Assembly: GCA_964526035.1 (NCBI GenBank)
Contig: CAZGKE010000018.1
Span: 1-36,746, forward strand
DNA from: DAOMOD01 sp964526035
Lineage (GTDB): Bacteria; Pseudomonadota; Gammaproteobacteria; Xanthomonadales; BPKI01
DNA: 36,746 nt
Direction of reading: 5' to 3'
Each line of letters opens with the position of its first letter. The first letter of the stretch is position 1. Positions 26,956-36,473 of this stretch are shown here, piece after piece. A model generated the notes under the pieces. The model was not told the DNA's origin. It saw only the letters and a program-made list of their open reading frames with translations, and did no database searches. A program made the position numbers and the translations under genes.

Positions 26956-27174
26956 TCGCTATATTGTCTTGAGTCAGAAATGATGCTGCCGCGGGAGCAA
27001 GGCGGCGTTCCCGCAGTCTAACGCGCGAGCGGGCCGTCCAGGCCGCCTGCCATTGCCCGAGGTGTCAGCCTCAGTGCCGATCCTTGACGCAAGTGAATCC
27101 ACAGGACTATAAGCGCCGTCCACAACGCAGCCGGGGTCGCAAGCGCCGCCGGCTCCGCCCCGACTCGTCCAGGC

Positions 27175-27954
27175 ATGTCCGACTACCACGCTTCGCTCAT
27201 CGTCACCCGCATCGATCCGCGCCGTCGGCGCCGGGTCCGGCTGCTGCTGGCGACGCTGTGGCTGCTGTCGCTGTACGGCGCGTTCGAGATCGCCAGGCGG
27301 GTGGCCGTGCCCAATTATCATGCATTGGCCGGAGAAGCCCGGACCGCGAACCGGGAGCTGTCGGAGCTGCGCGAACAGAATCAGCGGCTCAACCAGCGGG
27401 TCGCCCTGCTGCGCCGTGCCGAGGAAATGTCGCGCGCTGCCAATGCAGCGCTGCAGGCGACGCTGGCAGAGCGCGAAGCCGATACTGCCAGCATGCGCAA
27501 CGACCTGTCGTTCTACCAGCGGCTGACCGGGGGTGAGGGTCGCCGCCAGGGCCTGGCCGTCTACAGCGTGGCATTGCAATCGGTCCCCGGCAGTTCGGCA
27601 TTCGCTTTTCAGGTCACCTTGACGCAGAATCTGAATACCGCACGGCAGCTCAAGGGCACCGTTCGGTTGCGTGTAGACGGGGTACTCGACGATCGCCTGG
27701 TCAGCCTGGGTTGGACAGATCTGCAGCAGGATCCGCAGGCGCAAGCGCTGGCATACGAGTTTCGCTATTTTCAGCAGATCGGCGGGAATTTCATACTGCC
27801 GGAAGACTTCGTCCCCAATCGGATACGCGTTCGCGTAGTGCCCGATTCCGGAGCGGAGATCGTCGAGGACATTGCCTGGCAGGAAGCCCTGGAACGAGGA
27901 GATTCGAACGATGTTTGGGAGCGAACGCAACAAGAACGGGAGGCCGACGGCTAG
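27175..27954 (+). CDS. DUF6776-like membrane-anchored coiled-coil protein
   Basis: The protein has 259 residues. It has an Arg-rich cytoplasmic start (DPRRRRRVR), one membrane helix (about 22-42), a coiled coil (about 52-108: ELSELREQNQRLNQRVALL), then a globular beta-rich domain outside the membrane with the conserved-looking segments FYQRLTGG, FAFQVTLTQN and FRYFQQIGGNFILPEDF. I recognise the layout as the family often found just upstream of bactofilin in Xanthomonadales-like genomes. Its function is unknown. The overlap of 44 bases with the bactofilin gene suggests a shared envelope or cell-shape role. Confidence 0.75.
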   Translation: MSDYHASLIVTRIDPRRRRRVRLLLATLWLLSLYGAFEIARRVAVPNYHALAGEARTANRELSELREQNQRLNQRVALLRRAEEMSRAANAALQATLAEREADTASMRNDLSFYQRLTGGEGRRQGLAVYSVALQSVPGSSAFAFQVTLTQNLNTARQLKGTVRLRVDGVLDDRLVSLGWTDLQQDPQAQALAYEFRYFQQIGGNFILPEDFVPNRIRVRVVPDSGAEIVEDIAWQEALERGDSNDVWERTQQEREADG

Positions 27955-28327
27955 CGTGGAAACCCTGATTGGACACAAGGTGACCGTGCGCGGCGACGTC
28001 AGCTTTTCCGGCGGCCTGCATATCGACGGCCGGGTCGTCGGCTCGGTGGTGGCCGAAGAAGGCAGCGAGGGAGTGGTGACGCTCAGCGAGAAGGGCGTCA
28101 TCGAGGGCGAAGTGCGTGCCCCCTTCGTGATGGTAGACGGCACCCTGAAGGGCGACGTGGTGGCCACCGAGCGGGTGGAACTTGCCGCCAACGCGCGGGT
28201 CGAGGGAAACATCTACTACAAGGTGGTGGAGATGGCGGCCGGCGCCACCGTGACCGGGCAACTGGTGCACGCCGAGGAGCCACGCAAACGCCTGACGGGA
28301 CCGGAATCCCTGAAGGAAGCCTCTTGA
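27911..28327 (+). CDS. Bactofilin
   Basis: The protein has 138 residues from ATG 27911, preceded by GAGGAG about 10 bases away. An upstream in-frame TTG at 27872 is less likely. The core (about 25-120) is the bactofilin beta-helix, starting ETLIGHKVTVRGDVSFSGGL and continuing in short repeats (IDGRVVGSV, VIEGEVRAPFV, TLKGDVVATERV, ARVEGNIYY). Bactofilins polymerise without nucleotide into filaments that organise envelope enzymes, stalks or cell shape. The start lies within the previous gene, so translation is probably coupled. Confidence 0.93.
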   Translation: MFGSERNKNGRPTASVETLIGHKVTVRGDVSFSGGLHIDGRVVGSVVAEEGSEGVVTLSEKGVIEGEVRAPFVMVDGTLKGDVVATERVELAANARVEGNIYYKVVEMAAGATVTGQLVHAEEPRKRLTGPESLKEAS

Positions 28328-28359
28328 TGTTCTGCCGCGCCGCCCCCATTTGAGCTGCC

Positions 28360-28725
28360 ATGACCAGCACCGCACCCAGCTATCTCGACGGCACCGGCCA
28401 GGCGCTGAGCGTCACCCCGGCCGCCGCGGCCAAAGTGCGTGCACTGGTCGCCGAGGAGGCCAACCCGGAGTTGATGCTGCGCGTCTATATCACCGGCGGC
28501 GGCTGCTCGGGATTCCAGTACGGCTTTGCCTTCGAGGAGTCCCGAGAGGACGACGATCTCCGACTGCAGCAGGAAGGCGTGACGGTGTTGGTTGATCCGC
28601 TCAGCCTGCAGTACCTTGCCGGCGCAGAAATCGACTACATGGAGAGTCTCACCGGCGCCCAGTTCGTGGTCCGCAATCCGAACGCGCGCACCACCTGCGG
28701 CTGCGGATCCTCGTTTACGGTCTGA
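28360..28725 (+). CDS. erpA: Iron-sulfur cluster insertion protein ErpA
   Basis: The protein has 121 residues. This is an A-type carrier that delivers Fe-S clusters to target enzymes. It has the three conserved cysteines (GGGCSGFQYGF, and TTCGCGSSF at the end) and the middle segment VDPLSLQYLAGAEIDY. ErpA is favoured over IscA by length and by the standalone position away from isc genes. Clients in this window may include BioB and Bfd. It is 32 bases after bactofilin and 16 bases before nudC, so it probably belongs to one transcript. Confidence 0.93.
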   Translation: MTSTAPSYLDGTGQALSVTPAAAAKVRALVAEEANPELMLRVYITGGGCSGFQYGFAFEESREDDDLRLQQEGVTVLVDPLSLQYLAGAEIDYMESLTGAQFVVRNPNARTTCGCGSSFTV

Positions 28726-28741
28726 GCGGTCCAGGCGACGC

Positions 28742-29629
28742 ATGGCGCTCGATCTGTCGCGTCGCAATGCGTTTGCCTCGTTGGCCATCGAACGCGGCGG
28801 CGACGCCGTGGATCGCCCGGGCTGGATCGAGGCGCAGCGTCTGGACCCGCGCGCGCACCTCATCCTGATCGACGATCACGGACGCGCCGCCCTGGACAGC
28901 GGCGGCGGCCTGCTGCGCGTGCCGCTTCACAGCGCGCCGGTGACGGACGAGGAGCTGTTCCTGGGCGTCGAGGCCGGGGCACCCGTGTTCGCCTGCTTCG
29001 GCTGCGAAGCGCCCGACGGCTGGCTGGGGCTGCGCGAGGCGGCGACGCAGCTGCCCGCAGCCGAGGCCAGCCTGTTCGCCTATGCGCGTGCCATGTTGAC
29101 CTGGCACCGCGCCAGCCGCCACTGCGGCGCCTGCGGCGCCCTGACGCTGCTGCGCCCCGGCGGACGTGCGCGCCGCTGCAGCAACGAAGCTTGCGCGCGC
29201 GACCACTTCCCGCGCACCGATCCCGCCATCATCGTTCTGGTCGAACATCAGGGGCGCTGCCTGCTGGGTCGTCAGGCTTCCTGGGCGCCCAAGCGGTTCT
29301 CGACACTGGCCGGCTTTGTCGAGCCTGGAGAGACCCTGGAGGATGCGGTGCGGCGCGAAGTCGCCGAGGAAGCCGGGGTGCGGGTCGGGACCTGCAGCTA
29401 CCGCTCGTCGCAACCCTGGCCGTTCCCCGGCTCCCTGATGATCGGCTTCCGAGCCGAGGCGGAGGACGCATCGCTGAAACTTGGCGATGAGCTGGCCGAG
29501 GCGGCCTGGTTCGGGGCCGAGGAACTGGTCAGTGCGGTGGCCGCACGCAGCATCGGCATCGCGCCGCCGCTCTCGGTGGCTTATCAGCTGATCAAGGAAT
29601 GGGTGGTGGAGCAGGGCTACGCCCTGTAG
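28742..29629 (+). CDS. nudC: NAD+ diphosphatase (Nudix)
   Basis: The protein has 295 residues from ATG 28742. The zinc ribbon is CGACG with CSNEAC (about 135-160). The Nudix box is GFVEPGETLEDAVRREVAEEAG. The NudC-specific SQPWPFPGSLM follows it. NudC cleaves NAD(H) and removes NAD caps from RNA. A longer frame from 28592 would overlap erpA and has no family similarity there. Together with rppH, the window holds two RNA 5'-end decapping enzymes. Confidence 0.95.
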   Translation: MALDLSRRNAFASLAIERGGDAVDRPGWIEAQRLDPRAHLILIDDHGRAALDSGGGLLRVPLHSAPVTDEELFLGVEAGAPVFACFGCEAPDGWLGLREAATQLPAAEASLFAYARAMLTWHRASRHCGACGALTLLRPGGRARRCSNEACARDHFPRTDPAIIVLVEHQGRCLLGRQASWAPKRFSTLAGFVEPGETLEDAVRREVAEEAGVRVGTCSYRSSQPWPFPGSLMIGFRAEAEDASLKLGDELAEAAWFGAEELVSAVAARSIGIAPPLSVAYQLIKEWVVEQGYAL

Positions 29630-29735
29630 ACCGGACTGCCGGGCCACTGCGCAGGGCGGTTGCGCAAGTCTTTCGGCCCATGCGGATTCTCGCGAGTTGG
29701 CTACAATCAGGGCCTGATCGAATGCAGGGAACCTC

Positions 29736-30621
29736 ATGGCCGTTGTCCTCATAGCTGTTCTGGTGGCGCTGACGCTTGGCCACCTGGCGCCCGAGCTGGG
29801 ACGACTGCGCAACTTCGGCTGGCTGTCCGCCTGGCTGGGATGGCTGGCTTCGCGACCGCAGCTGGGTCGTATCTGGCGCAGCGAGGCGGGGCTGCTGGTC
29901 AGCCTGCTGCCGGTGCTGCTGCTGGTGCTGCTGGTGCAGACGATGCTTGGCGGCGCGCTTCTGGGGCTGGCGGCATTCCTGTTCGCCGTAGCGGTGCTGT
30001 TCTACTGCTGGGGGCCGCGCGATCTTGATCTGGATGTCGAGTCGATTCGGCAGGCACCCGATCAGGCCGCGCGTCGTGCCGCCGCCCAGTCGCTTTCCCC
30101 GCATCCCGGGCGCGTGGATATTCCGCTGCAGGGCAGCGCGCTGATCCACGCGGTGTTCAGCGCCAGCATGCGTCGCTGGTTTGGCGTGCTGTTCTGGTTC
30201 CTGCTGCTCGGCCCCCTGGGTGCCGTGCTGTACCGCCTGACTCAGCTGCTCGCCGAGGCGCAGCCCGCCGACGGGCCGCTGTCGACGGCGCAGGCGGTTG
30301 CGGCGCAGCGCCTGCTGGCCATCCTCGACTGGCCAGTCGCGCACCTGATGACGCTGTCGCTGGCCCTGGTGGCCGACTTCGATGCGGTGCGCCGCGCCTG
30401 GCAGCAGTGGCACGAGGAGCGCGCCAGCTGGTTCGTGCTCGACAACGGATTTCTGCTGGCCGCGGCGCGCGCCAGCGTCGCCTCGACTCGCGAAGAGCAC
30501 GAGGAGGAAGAGATCGATGGCGTCCCTCCCGAACTCGGCGAAGCCATGCGCCGTGTCTGGCGCATCCTCATCGTCTGGCTGACGGTGCTGGCGCTGCTGG
30601 TGCTGGCGGGGTGGGTTTCTT
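29736..30621 (+). CDS. ampE: AmpE-family inner-membrane protein (3' end in gap)
   Basis: 295 residues are visible. The layout matches E. coli AmpE (284 aa): an N-terminal hydrophobic segment, membrane helices near 50-90, SALIHAVFSASMRRWFGVLFWFLLLGPLGAVLYRL-type core in the middle, ILDWPVAHLMTLSLAL, and a last helix (ILIVWLTVLALLVLAG). AmpE is an accessory sensor-like protein of the AmpD/AmpG beta-lactamase-induction and muropeptide-recycling system. Its exact action is not settled. The frame reaches the N run at 30622. As the last helix is already complete, only a few residues should be missing. No ampD lies in the window. Confidence 0.85.
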
Positions 30622-30721
30622 NNNNNNNNNNNNNNNNNNNNNNNNNNNNNNNNNNNNNNNNNNNNNNNNNNNNNNNNNNNNNNNNNNNNNNNNNNNNNNN
30701 NNNNNNNNNNNNNNNNNNNNN
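30622..30721. other. 100-N scaffold gap between convergent genes
   Basis: Exactly 100 N. Unlike the gap at 8110, the flanks do not repeat each other. The stops of ampE and of the MFS-acyltransferase gene, and any terminator between them, lie in the missing part. The true length is unknown. Confidence 0.95.
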
Positions 30722-32593
30722 CCCCCGCAACTCCCGCACATCCGATTCGAGTTTGGCTGCCGTCGCATCGGCCGCTTCGCGCGGCTCGCCTACAGCGAGG
30801 CCGATGCGGGCCCGGAAGCGGCGGGGGAAACGCATGCGGCCGAGGGCGGTGTCGCGGCGGCTGAAGACGCTGCCCCAGAGGTTTCTAAGCGCGATCGGCA
30901 CCACAGGCACCGGGCGTCGTTCCAGGATGCGCTCCACGCCTGAGCGGAAGGGGTTCATCTCTCCGTCGCGGGTGATCTCGCCCTCGGGAAAGATTCCGAC
31001 CACGTCGCCGGCGGCGAGCGCGGCGTCGATGTCGTCGAAGGCCTGCTCCATCAGCGCCGCGTCTTCCTTGGCGGGCGCGATCGGAATGGCGCGCGCGGTG
31101 CGGAAGATGAACGACAGCACCGGAATCCTGAAAATCTTGTGGTACATCACGAAGCGGATCGGGCGCCGCACCATGCCGCCCAGGATCAGCGCGTCGATGA
31201 AGCTCACGTGGTTGCACACGATCAGCGCCGGGCCGCGTTCGGGGACGCGGTCCAGCCCTTCGGCGCGAATACGGTAAAGCACGCTCACCAGCATCCACAC
31301 CAGGAAGCGCATCAGGAATTCCGGCACCAGCCGGAAGATGATCACCGCCACCAGCGCGTTCAGCAGCGCGACCGCGAAGAAGATCTCCGGCACGCTGAAG
31401 CCGAGCTTGTCCATGGCGACGCCGAAGCCGGCCGCCAGCACGATGAACAGGGCATTCAAGATGTTGTTGCCGGCGATGATGCGACTCAGCTCTGCGGGGT
31501 TGGAACGACTCTGCACCAGGGAAAACAGCGGCACGATGTAGAAGCCGGCGAAGACCCCGATCAGCAGGAAATCGATCAGCAGTCGCCAGTTGCCACCTTC
31601 GCCGAGGAAAGCGATCCAGCCGATGCCGGCCAGCGTGGTCTCTGCCGAACGCGCGAAGTAGACGTCGATGGCGAACAGCGTCATGCCGATGGCCCCGAAC
31701 GGCACCAGACCGATCTCCACGCGGCGACCGGAGAGCTTTTCGCAGAGCAGGGAGCCGATGGCGATGCCGACCGAGAACAGGGTCAGGACCAGCACCGATA
31801 CCGATTCGTCGCCGCCGAGCACGTACTTCGTGTACAGCGGCAGCTGGGCGGTGAACACACCGCCATAGAACCAGAACCAGGAGATGCCCAGCACCGAAAG
31901 CATCACGGTGCGCTTGGCGGCCATGAATTTCAGGCATTGCCAGGTGGCACCCAGCGGCTCCCATCGGAAGCGCAGGGACGGATCGGTGGCCGGCGCTGCC
32001 GGAATGGCGCGGCTGGCCACGTACCCGGCCAGTGCCATCATCACCACTACTCCAGAAACCAGCGCCGGTCCGCTGCCGCCCATGGCCATCAGCGACCCGC
32101 CCAGCATCATCCCGGCCAGGATGGCGAGCGATGTGCCGGTCTCGACCAGACCGTTGCCGCCTGTCAGCTCCTTTTCGTGCAGCACCTGCGGCAGGATCGC
32201 GTACTTGATTGGCCCGAACAGTGTCGACTGCAGGCCCATCAGGAACACCACGCCGAGCAGCAGCGGCACGTGCTTGAACCAGAAGCCGACCGCGGCCAGC
32301 AGCATGATGAAGATCTCGGCCACCTTGATCAGGCGGATCAGCCGCGCCTTCTCGTACTTTTCGGCAAGCTGACCGGCGAAGGCCGAGAACAGGAAGTACG
32401 GAAGAATGAACAGCCCCATCGCCAGATTGACGTAAAAGGCCTCCATCTCGCGACCCAACGCCAGCTGGAAGCCGACCAGCAGCACCACGCCATTCCTGAA
32501 CACGTTGTCGTTCAGCGCGCCCAGGGCCTGGGTCAGGAAGAACGGCAGAAAGCGGCGCTGGCCGAGCAGCGCGAATTGGCTTTCGTGTGGCAT
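30722..32593 (-). CDS. MFS lysophospholipid-transporter / acyltransferase fusion (LplT-Aas-like), 3' end in gap
   Basis: 624 codons are visible from ATG 32593. The N-terminal two thirds is a major facilitator transporter with about 12 helices (starts FALLGQRRFLPFFLTQALGALNDN, typical of LplT-like proteins). The C-terminal third is a PlsC-type acyltransferase with NHVSFIDALIL (HxxxxD) and GIFPEGEITRDGEM (FPEG). Such fusions bring lysophospholipids inward and re-acylate them for membrane repair. Larger relatives also carry an AMP-binding acyl-ACP synthetase domain, but here the frame reaches the gap at LESDVRELRG, the usual end of the acyltransferase domain. It probably lacks the third domain, though the gap prevents certainty. 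Confidence 0.88.
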
Positions 32594-32749
32594 CGACGTC
32601 CCAGGCACCTGAGTTCGGCGCGAGCTTAGCAGCTGACCGCAGCCCTGTTCCCGCATTTTCCAGCGCCGCCTTGCGGCGATCCGGGCAGGCTGCGAAACTG
32701 CGCGGTCCCTCCGTGGTCCCACGGAAGTCCCCACCCAAGATGGCCCACC

Positions 32750-34333
32750 ATGTCGCGATCGCTGTTGTTTGTCTTGCTTTCCATCGTCCTGTGTTCGGCG
32801 CAGGCCCAAACCCTGCTCAAGAAGCTGCCCGAGCCCGACCTTTCCACGCTGCCTGCAGCGCAGGCTGACAACCTGCGTACCCAGCGCGCCGAGTTCGAGG
32901 AGGCGCGCACTACCCTGGTCGGCCCGCCGCTGGCGGCGGCATATGGCCTGATCGGTGGAATCTACGCGCGCAATGGTGTATTCGCCCCGGCCCAGGTGGC
33001 GTTCGAGAACGCCATCAGTCTGGTGCCGGACGATTTTCGCATGGTCTATCTGGCGGGACTGGTGGCGATGCTCGGTGAGGACCTGGTAGGCGCCCAGCGC
33101 TATTTCGAACGTGCTCTGGATATCGAGCCCGACTATCCCGCGACGCGCGTGCATCTGGCTGAAGTGTTGGTTCGGCAGGGCCAACAGGCGCAGGCCGTGA
33201 GGCGCTACCGCGAGCTGATCGATGCCGGCGAGAACACCGCCACTGCCTATGCGAAGCTCGGACAGCTGGCCCTGGAGCAACGTCGCTTTGACGAAGCGCG
33301 CGACCATTTTGCCGCGGCCATCGCCAGCGATCCGCAGGCCACCTCGCTCTATCATCAGTTGGCCGCCACCGAACGCGCGCGCGGCCGCAGCGCCGAGGCC
33401 GCAGCTTTCGAGGCCCGCGCCGGCGATGGCCTGCTGACCCTGGTTGACCCTCTCGGGCGCGCCCTGTTCGGACCGCCGGCAGGCCCGTTTGATGCGGTGC
33501 TGCAGATGATCGCCCAGGGCGAGTTGGAGTCGGCCCGGACGCGTCTGCAGGAAATGCTGCAAAACGCACCCGACAATGCGCTTGGTCTCGGACTACTGGC
33601 GCGCGTCGAGGCCGGACTGGGTCGAATCGAGCCGGCTCGCGACGCCATCCTGCGGGCGCTGCAGTCGGGATCGAACGAAGCTGCGGTGCAAGTCGCTGCC
33701 GGCGTCGTCGAGGAAATGGCCGGTGAAGAGGCGCGCGCCGTCGAGCACTACACCCGGGCGCTGGCCGCCAACCCTGCCGACGGCGAGGCGCTGATGCTTC
33801 TCGGTGACGCCTTGATGAGACAGCGCCGCTACGCGCAGGCGGCCGAACACTATCGCGCGCTGGGCGCCGGGGATGGCGAGCGCGCACGTGGTCTGCCGCG
33901 CCTGGTCGCCGCGGAGGTGATGGCCGGGCGCTGCGCCGAGGCGCTTGCGGCTGCCAGAGCTTCGCGCGAGAAGCAGCCGCGCGACGGCGTACGCGCTGAG
34001 GTATGGGCGCGACTCGCCGCCACCTGCCCCGCGGCCAGCGAAACGGATCGCGAGCAGGCTGCCGAGATCGCCGACGCCATCTATCAGCAGCTTCCCGACG
34101 CACGCAGCAGCGAGACCGCAGCCATGACCCTGGCGGCGCTGGGTCGCTGGGACGATGCCGTCGACCTGCAGCGGCAGGCGCTGTTCGAACTGGCCAGGAA
34201 CGACGACCAGGCGGCGATCGCGCGCAGTCGCACTCTGCTTGAGCGCTTCATGGCCGAGCAGCCGGCCGAAAAGCCCTGGCCCGATGGCCACCCGCTGTAC
34301 GCGCCAGCGCCACTGCGGCCTGCGCGTCCTTGA
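32750..34333 (+). CDS. Periplasmic TPR-repeat protein
   Basis: The protein has 527 residues. The signal peptide is MSRSLLFVLLSIVLCSAQAQ. The residue before the Cys does not fit a lipobox, so signal peptidase I is likely. The rest is helical tetratricopeptide repeats (for example AQVAFENAISLVPDDF, AQRYFERALDIEPDYP, ARDHFAAAIASDPQA, AVEHYTRALAANPAD, AAEHYRALGAGD). The tail is Pro-rich. It probably scaffolds protein contacts in the periplasm. Its TGA stop overlaps the TTG start of the TonB-dependent receptor, so the two are coupled, and the TPR protein may assist that receptor. This is inference. Confidence 0.85.
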   Translation: MSRSLLFVLLSIVLCSAQAQTLLKKLPEPDLSTLPAAQADNLRTQRAEFEEARTTLVGPPLAAAYGLIGGIYARNGVFAPAQVAFENAISLVPDDFRMVYLAGLVAMLGEDLVGAQRYFERALDIEPDYPATRVHLAEVLVRQGQQAQAVRRYRELIDAGENTATAYAKLGQLALEQRRFDEARDHFAAAIASDPQATSLYHQLAATERARGRSAEAAAFEARAGDGLLTLVDPLGRALFGPPAGPFDAVLQMIAQGELESARTRLQEMLQNAPDNALGLGLLARVEAGLGRIEPARDAILRALQSGSNEAAVQVAAGVVEEMAGEEARAVEHYTRALAANPADGEALMLLGDALMRQRRYAQAAEHYRALGAGDGERARGLPRLVAAEVMAGRCAEALAAARASREKQPRDGVRAEVWARLAATCPAASETDREQAAEIADAIYQQLPDARSSETAAMTLAALGRWDDAVDLQRQALFELARNDDQAAIARSRTLLERFMAEQPAEKPWPDGHPLYAPAPLRPARP

Positions 34334-36423
34334 CTGACGTCGCGCGACCACAACGCACTGCTGTCGCCATCGCGCTGCTGCTGAGCGCCGCGCTGTGGCC
34401 GCTGCGCGGCCTGCACGCCGAGGCCGAGGTGCAGGCGCCGGAACGCCTCGACCAGCTGGTGGTGACCGCTGGGCGCCGCGCGGAACAGGCCATCGACAGC
34501 GCAGTGGCGATCAGCGTGGTCGACGCCGAGTCGGCGCGCGTGGAAACGCCGCAGACCATCGCCGATCTGCTTCGTGGCGAGGTCGGCGCTTATGTCCAGC
34601 AGACCACGCCCGGCCAGGGCAACATCCTGATCCGCGGTCTCAAGGGCTCTGAAATCCTGCACCTGGTCGACGGCGTGCGCGTGAACAACGCGTTCTTCCG
34701 CAATGCGCCCAATCAGTACCTGGCCCTGATCGACGCCCAGAACATCGAGCGCGTGGAGGTGCTGCGCGGTCCGGCCTCGGCGCTGTACGGCGGCGATGCC
34801 ATGGGTGGCGTGGTGCACATCCTCACCCCGGAGCCGCGCTTCGAAGGTGCCGCCTGGTCACGGCGTGGCCGCGTGCGCATGCTCTACGCTTCGGCCGATG
34901 AAACGCGCCTGCTGCGCGCCGAGCAGCAGTTCGGTCGCGATGGCCTCGGTCTGTCCCTGGGCGTGACCCGTCAGGATGTGGGCGAACGCCGCAGCGGCGG
35001 CGGCGAACGGCTGCCGTTCACCGCCTATCGCGCCGAGGCTGCCAGCTTTCGCGCGCTTCTCGAACCTGCCGAGCTCAGCCAGTGGCTGCTCGCAGTGGAC
35101 CATTCGCGGCAACCAGCGACCCCGCGTCACGATGCACTGGTCCCCGGCTTCGGGCAGGCCACACCGGAAAACGACCTTTTCCTGTTCGAGCCGAACCAGC
35201 GACGTTTTTATCACCTGCGTCACCGCTGGCTGCAGCCGACGGCGCTGTGGGACAGCGCGGAGTGGCATCTGGCCCGCCAGGTCATCGACGATGATCGGCG
35301 CAGCCGCGACTTCGGCAGCGCCATCGAGAACCGTGAGCGCAACCGCAGCACGCTCGACACCTTCAGCGGCCAGTTGAGTCGCAGCTTCGGCGCCGGCCAT
35401 GACCTGGTCTACGGCTGGGAGCTGCTGCGCGACGAAGTGCGCAGCTCGCGGATGCGCCGCGACGTCGAAGCGGGCACGGCACCGGTTTCGGCAAGCAGCC
35501 GTTTTCCAGACGGTGCGACCATGGACAGCGCGGCCCTGTACTTGAACGACAGCTTTCCGGTCGGGCCCGCTACGCAGTTCAACACCGGGCTGCGCTACAG
35601 CCGCTATCGCGTCGATCTGCCTGCGGCCGATCGCGGCGTTGGCGTGCGCCTGGATTTTGACGATCTTTCCGGCAGCGCCGGCATCGTGCATGCGCTGCGA
35701 CCCGGGCTGAACCTGGTGTCGAATCTCGGCCGCGGCTTTCGACCGCCCAACGTGTTCGACCTCGGCACCCTTGGTGAGCGTCCCGGCAACCGCTTCAATC
35801 TGCCCAATTCCGATCTTCGGCCGGAACGCGTGCTGAGCTTCGACCTCGGACTGAAGTTCGCGCAAGGCGACTGGGAGGGGGAGCTGTTCGCGTTTCGTTC
35901 GCGCTATCGCGACAAGATCGCCAGCGTGCTCACCGGCGAAGTCGATGATGGCGGTCGTCAACTGGTGGTAAGTCGCAACATCGCCCGCCAGGACCTGCAC
36001 GGCGTGGAGGCCGGGCTTGCCTGGCGCGGCGCTTCGGGACTGCGGGTTTCGGGCACGCTGACCTGGACCCGCGGCGACGAACGCATCGACGATGCGGTCG
36101 AGCCTGCAGACCGCATTCCGCCGCTGTCGGGGCGTGTCGCCGTGGATGGTGATGCCGGGGATCGGCTGGCCTGGCAGGTCGCCGCGCGCTACGCCGCCGA
36201 ACAGGATCGGCTCAGCGCGCGCGACACGCTGGACCCGCGCATCGATCCACGGGGTACACCCGGTTTTGCCGCAGTCGACGCGCGCCTGACCTGGTCACTG
36301 CGACAGGACCTGCAGATCAGTGCGCGCCTGGACAATCTTGCCGATCGACGCTATCGCGAGCACGGCTCCGGTCTGGATGCTCCCGGACGCAGCCTGGCGC
36401 TGGTGCTCGACTGGACCTACTGA
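34330..36423 (+). CDS. TonB-dependent outer-membrane receptor
   Basis: The protein has 697 residues. The start is TTG 34330, overlapping the previous stop as TTGA. No ATG lies before the signal peptide (RTAVAIALLLSAALWPLRGLHA). A TonB-box-like LDQLVVTAGRR follows, then the plug (TIADLLRGEVGAYVQQTTPG, ILIRGLKGSEILHLVDGVRVN, NIERVEVLRGPASALYGGDAMGG), then a 22-strand-type barrel containing GFRPPNVFDLG and NSDLRPERVLSFDLGLKF. It ends with aromatic Tyr as outer-membrane proteins do. The plug resembles the BtuB and hemoglobin-receptor groups. The ligand (iron chelate, heme, cobalamin or other) cannot be fixed. A strong terminator follows 3 bases after the stop. Confidence 0.93.
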   Translation: MTDVARPQRTAVAIALLLSAALWPLRGLHAEAEVQAPERLDQLVVTAGRRAEQAIDSAVAISVVDAESARVETPQTIADLLRGEVGAYVQQTTPGQGNILIRGLKGSEILHLVDGVRVNNAFFRNAPNQYLALIDAQNIERVEVLRGPASALYGGDAMGGVVHILTPEPRFEGAAWSRRGRVRMLYASADETRLLRAEQQFGRDGLGLSLGVTRQDVGERRSGGGERLPFTAYRAEAASFRALLEPAELSQWLLAVDHSRQPATPRHDALVPGFGQATPENDLFLFEPNQRRFYHLRHRWLQPTALWDSAEWHLARQVIDDDRRSRDFGSAIENRERNRSTLDTFSGQLSRSFGAGHDLVYGWELLRDEVRSSRMRRDVEAGTAPVSASSRFPDGATMDSAALYLNDSFPVGPATQFNTGLRYSRYRVDLPAADRGVGVRLDFDDLSGSAGIVHALRPGLNLVSNLGRGFRPPNVFDLGTLGERPGNRFNLPNSDLRPERVLSFDLGLKFAQGDWEGELFAFRSRYRDKIASVLTGEVDDGGRQLVVSRNIARQDLHGVEAGLAWRGASGLRVSGTLTWTRGDERIDDAVEPADRIPPLSGRVAVDGDAGDRLAWQVAARYAAEQDRLSARDTLDPRIDPRGTPGFAAVDARLTWSLRQDLQISARLDNLADRRYREHGSGLDAPGRSLALVLDWTY

Positions 36424-36425
36424 AA

Positions 36426-36460
36426 AGAAGCGGGCGCCAAAGCGCCCGCTTCTCTTTGTT
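36426..36460. terminator. Strong bidirectional intrinsic terminator
   Basis: AGAAGCGGGCGC (36426-36437), loop CAAA, and GCGCCCGCTTCT (36442-36453) form a perfect 12-bp stem. CTTTGTT follows on the plus strand and an A-rich stretch (AAAA at 36423-36426) precedes it, so it can serve both the receptor gene and the minus-strand DUF11 gene that converge here. Confidence 0.9.
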
Positions 36461-36473
36461 CCGATGTCGCGGT

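Noticed and set aside
26974..28212. 412-codon minus-strand frame over the DUF6776-like and bactofilin genes
   Set aside because: It is a shadow. Both plus-strand proteins are recognisable and the minus frame is low-complexity.
31139..32629. 496-codon open frame opposite the MFS-acyltransferase gene
   Set aside because: The composition is His/Gln/Glu-rich with no domain, as expected of an antisense shadow. The minus strand encodes a clear transporter.
30242..33562. 1106-codon minus-strand frame crossing the N run and the upstream TPR gene
   Set aside because: The frame is open only because N translates as unknown and GC-rich antisense DNA lacks stops. The true gene starts at 32593 and its end is in the gap.
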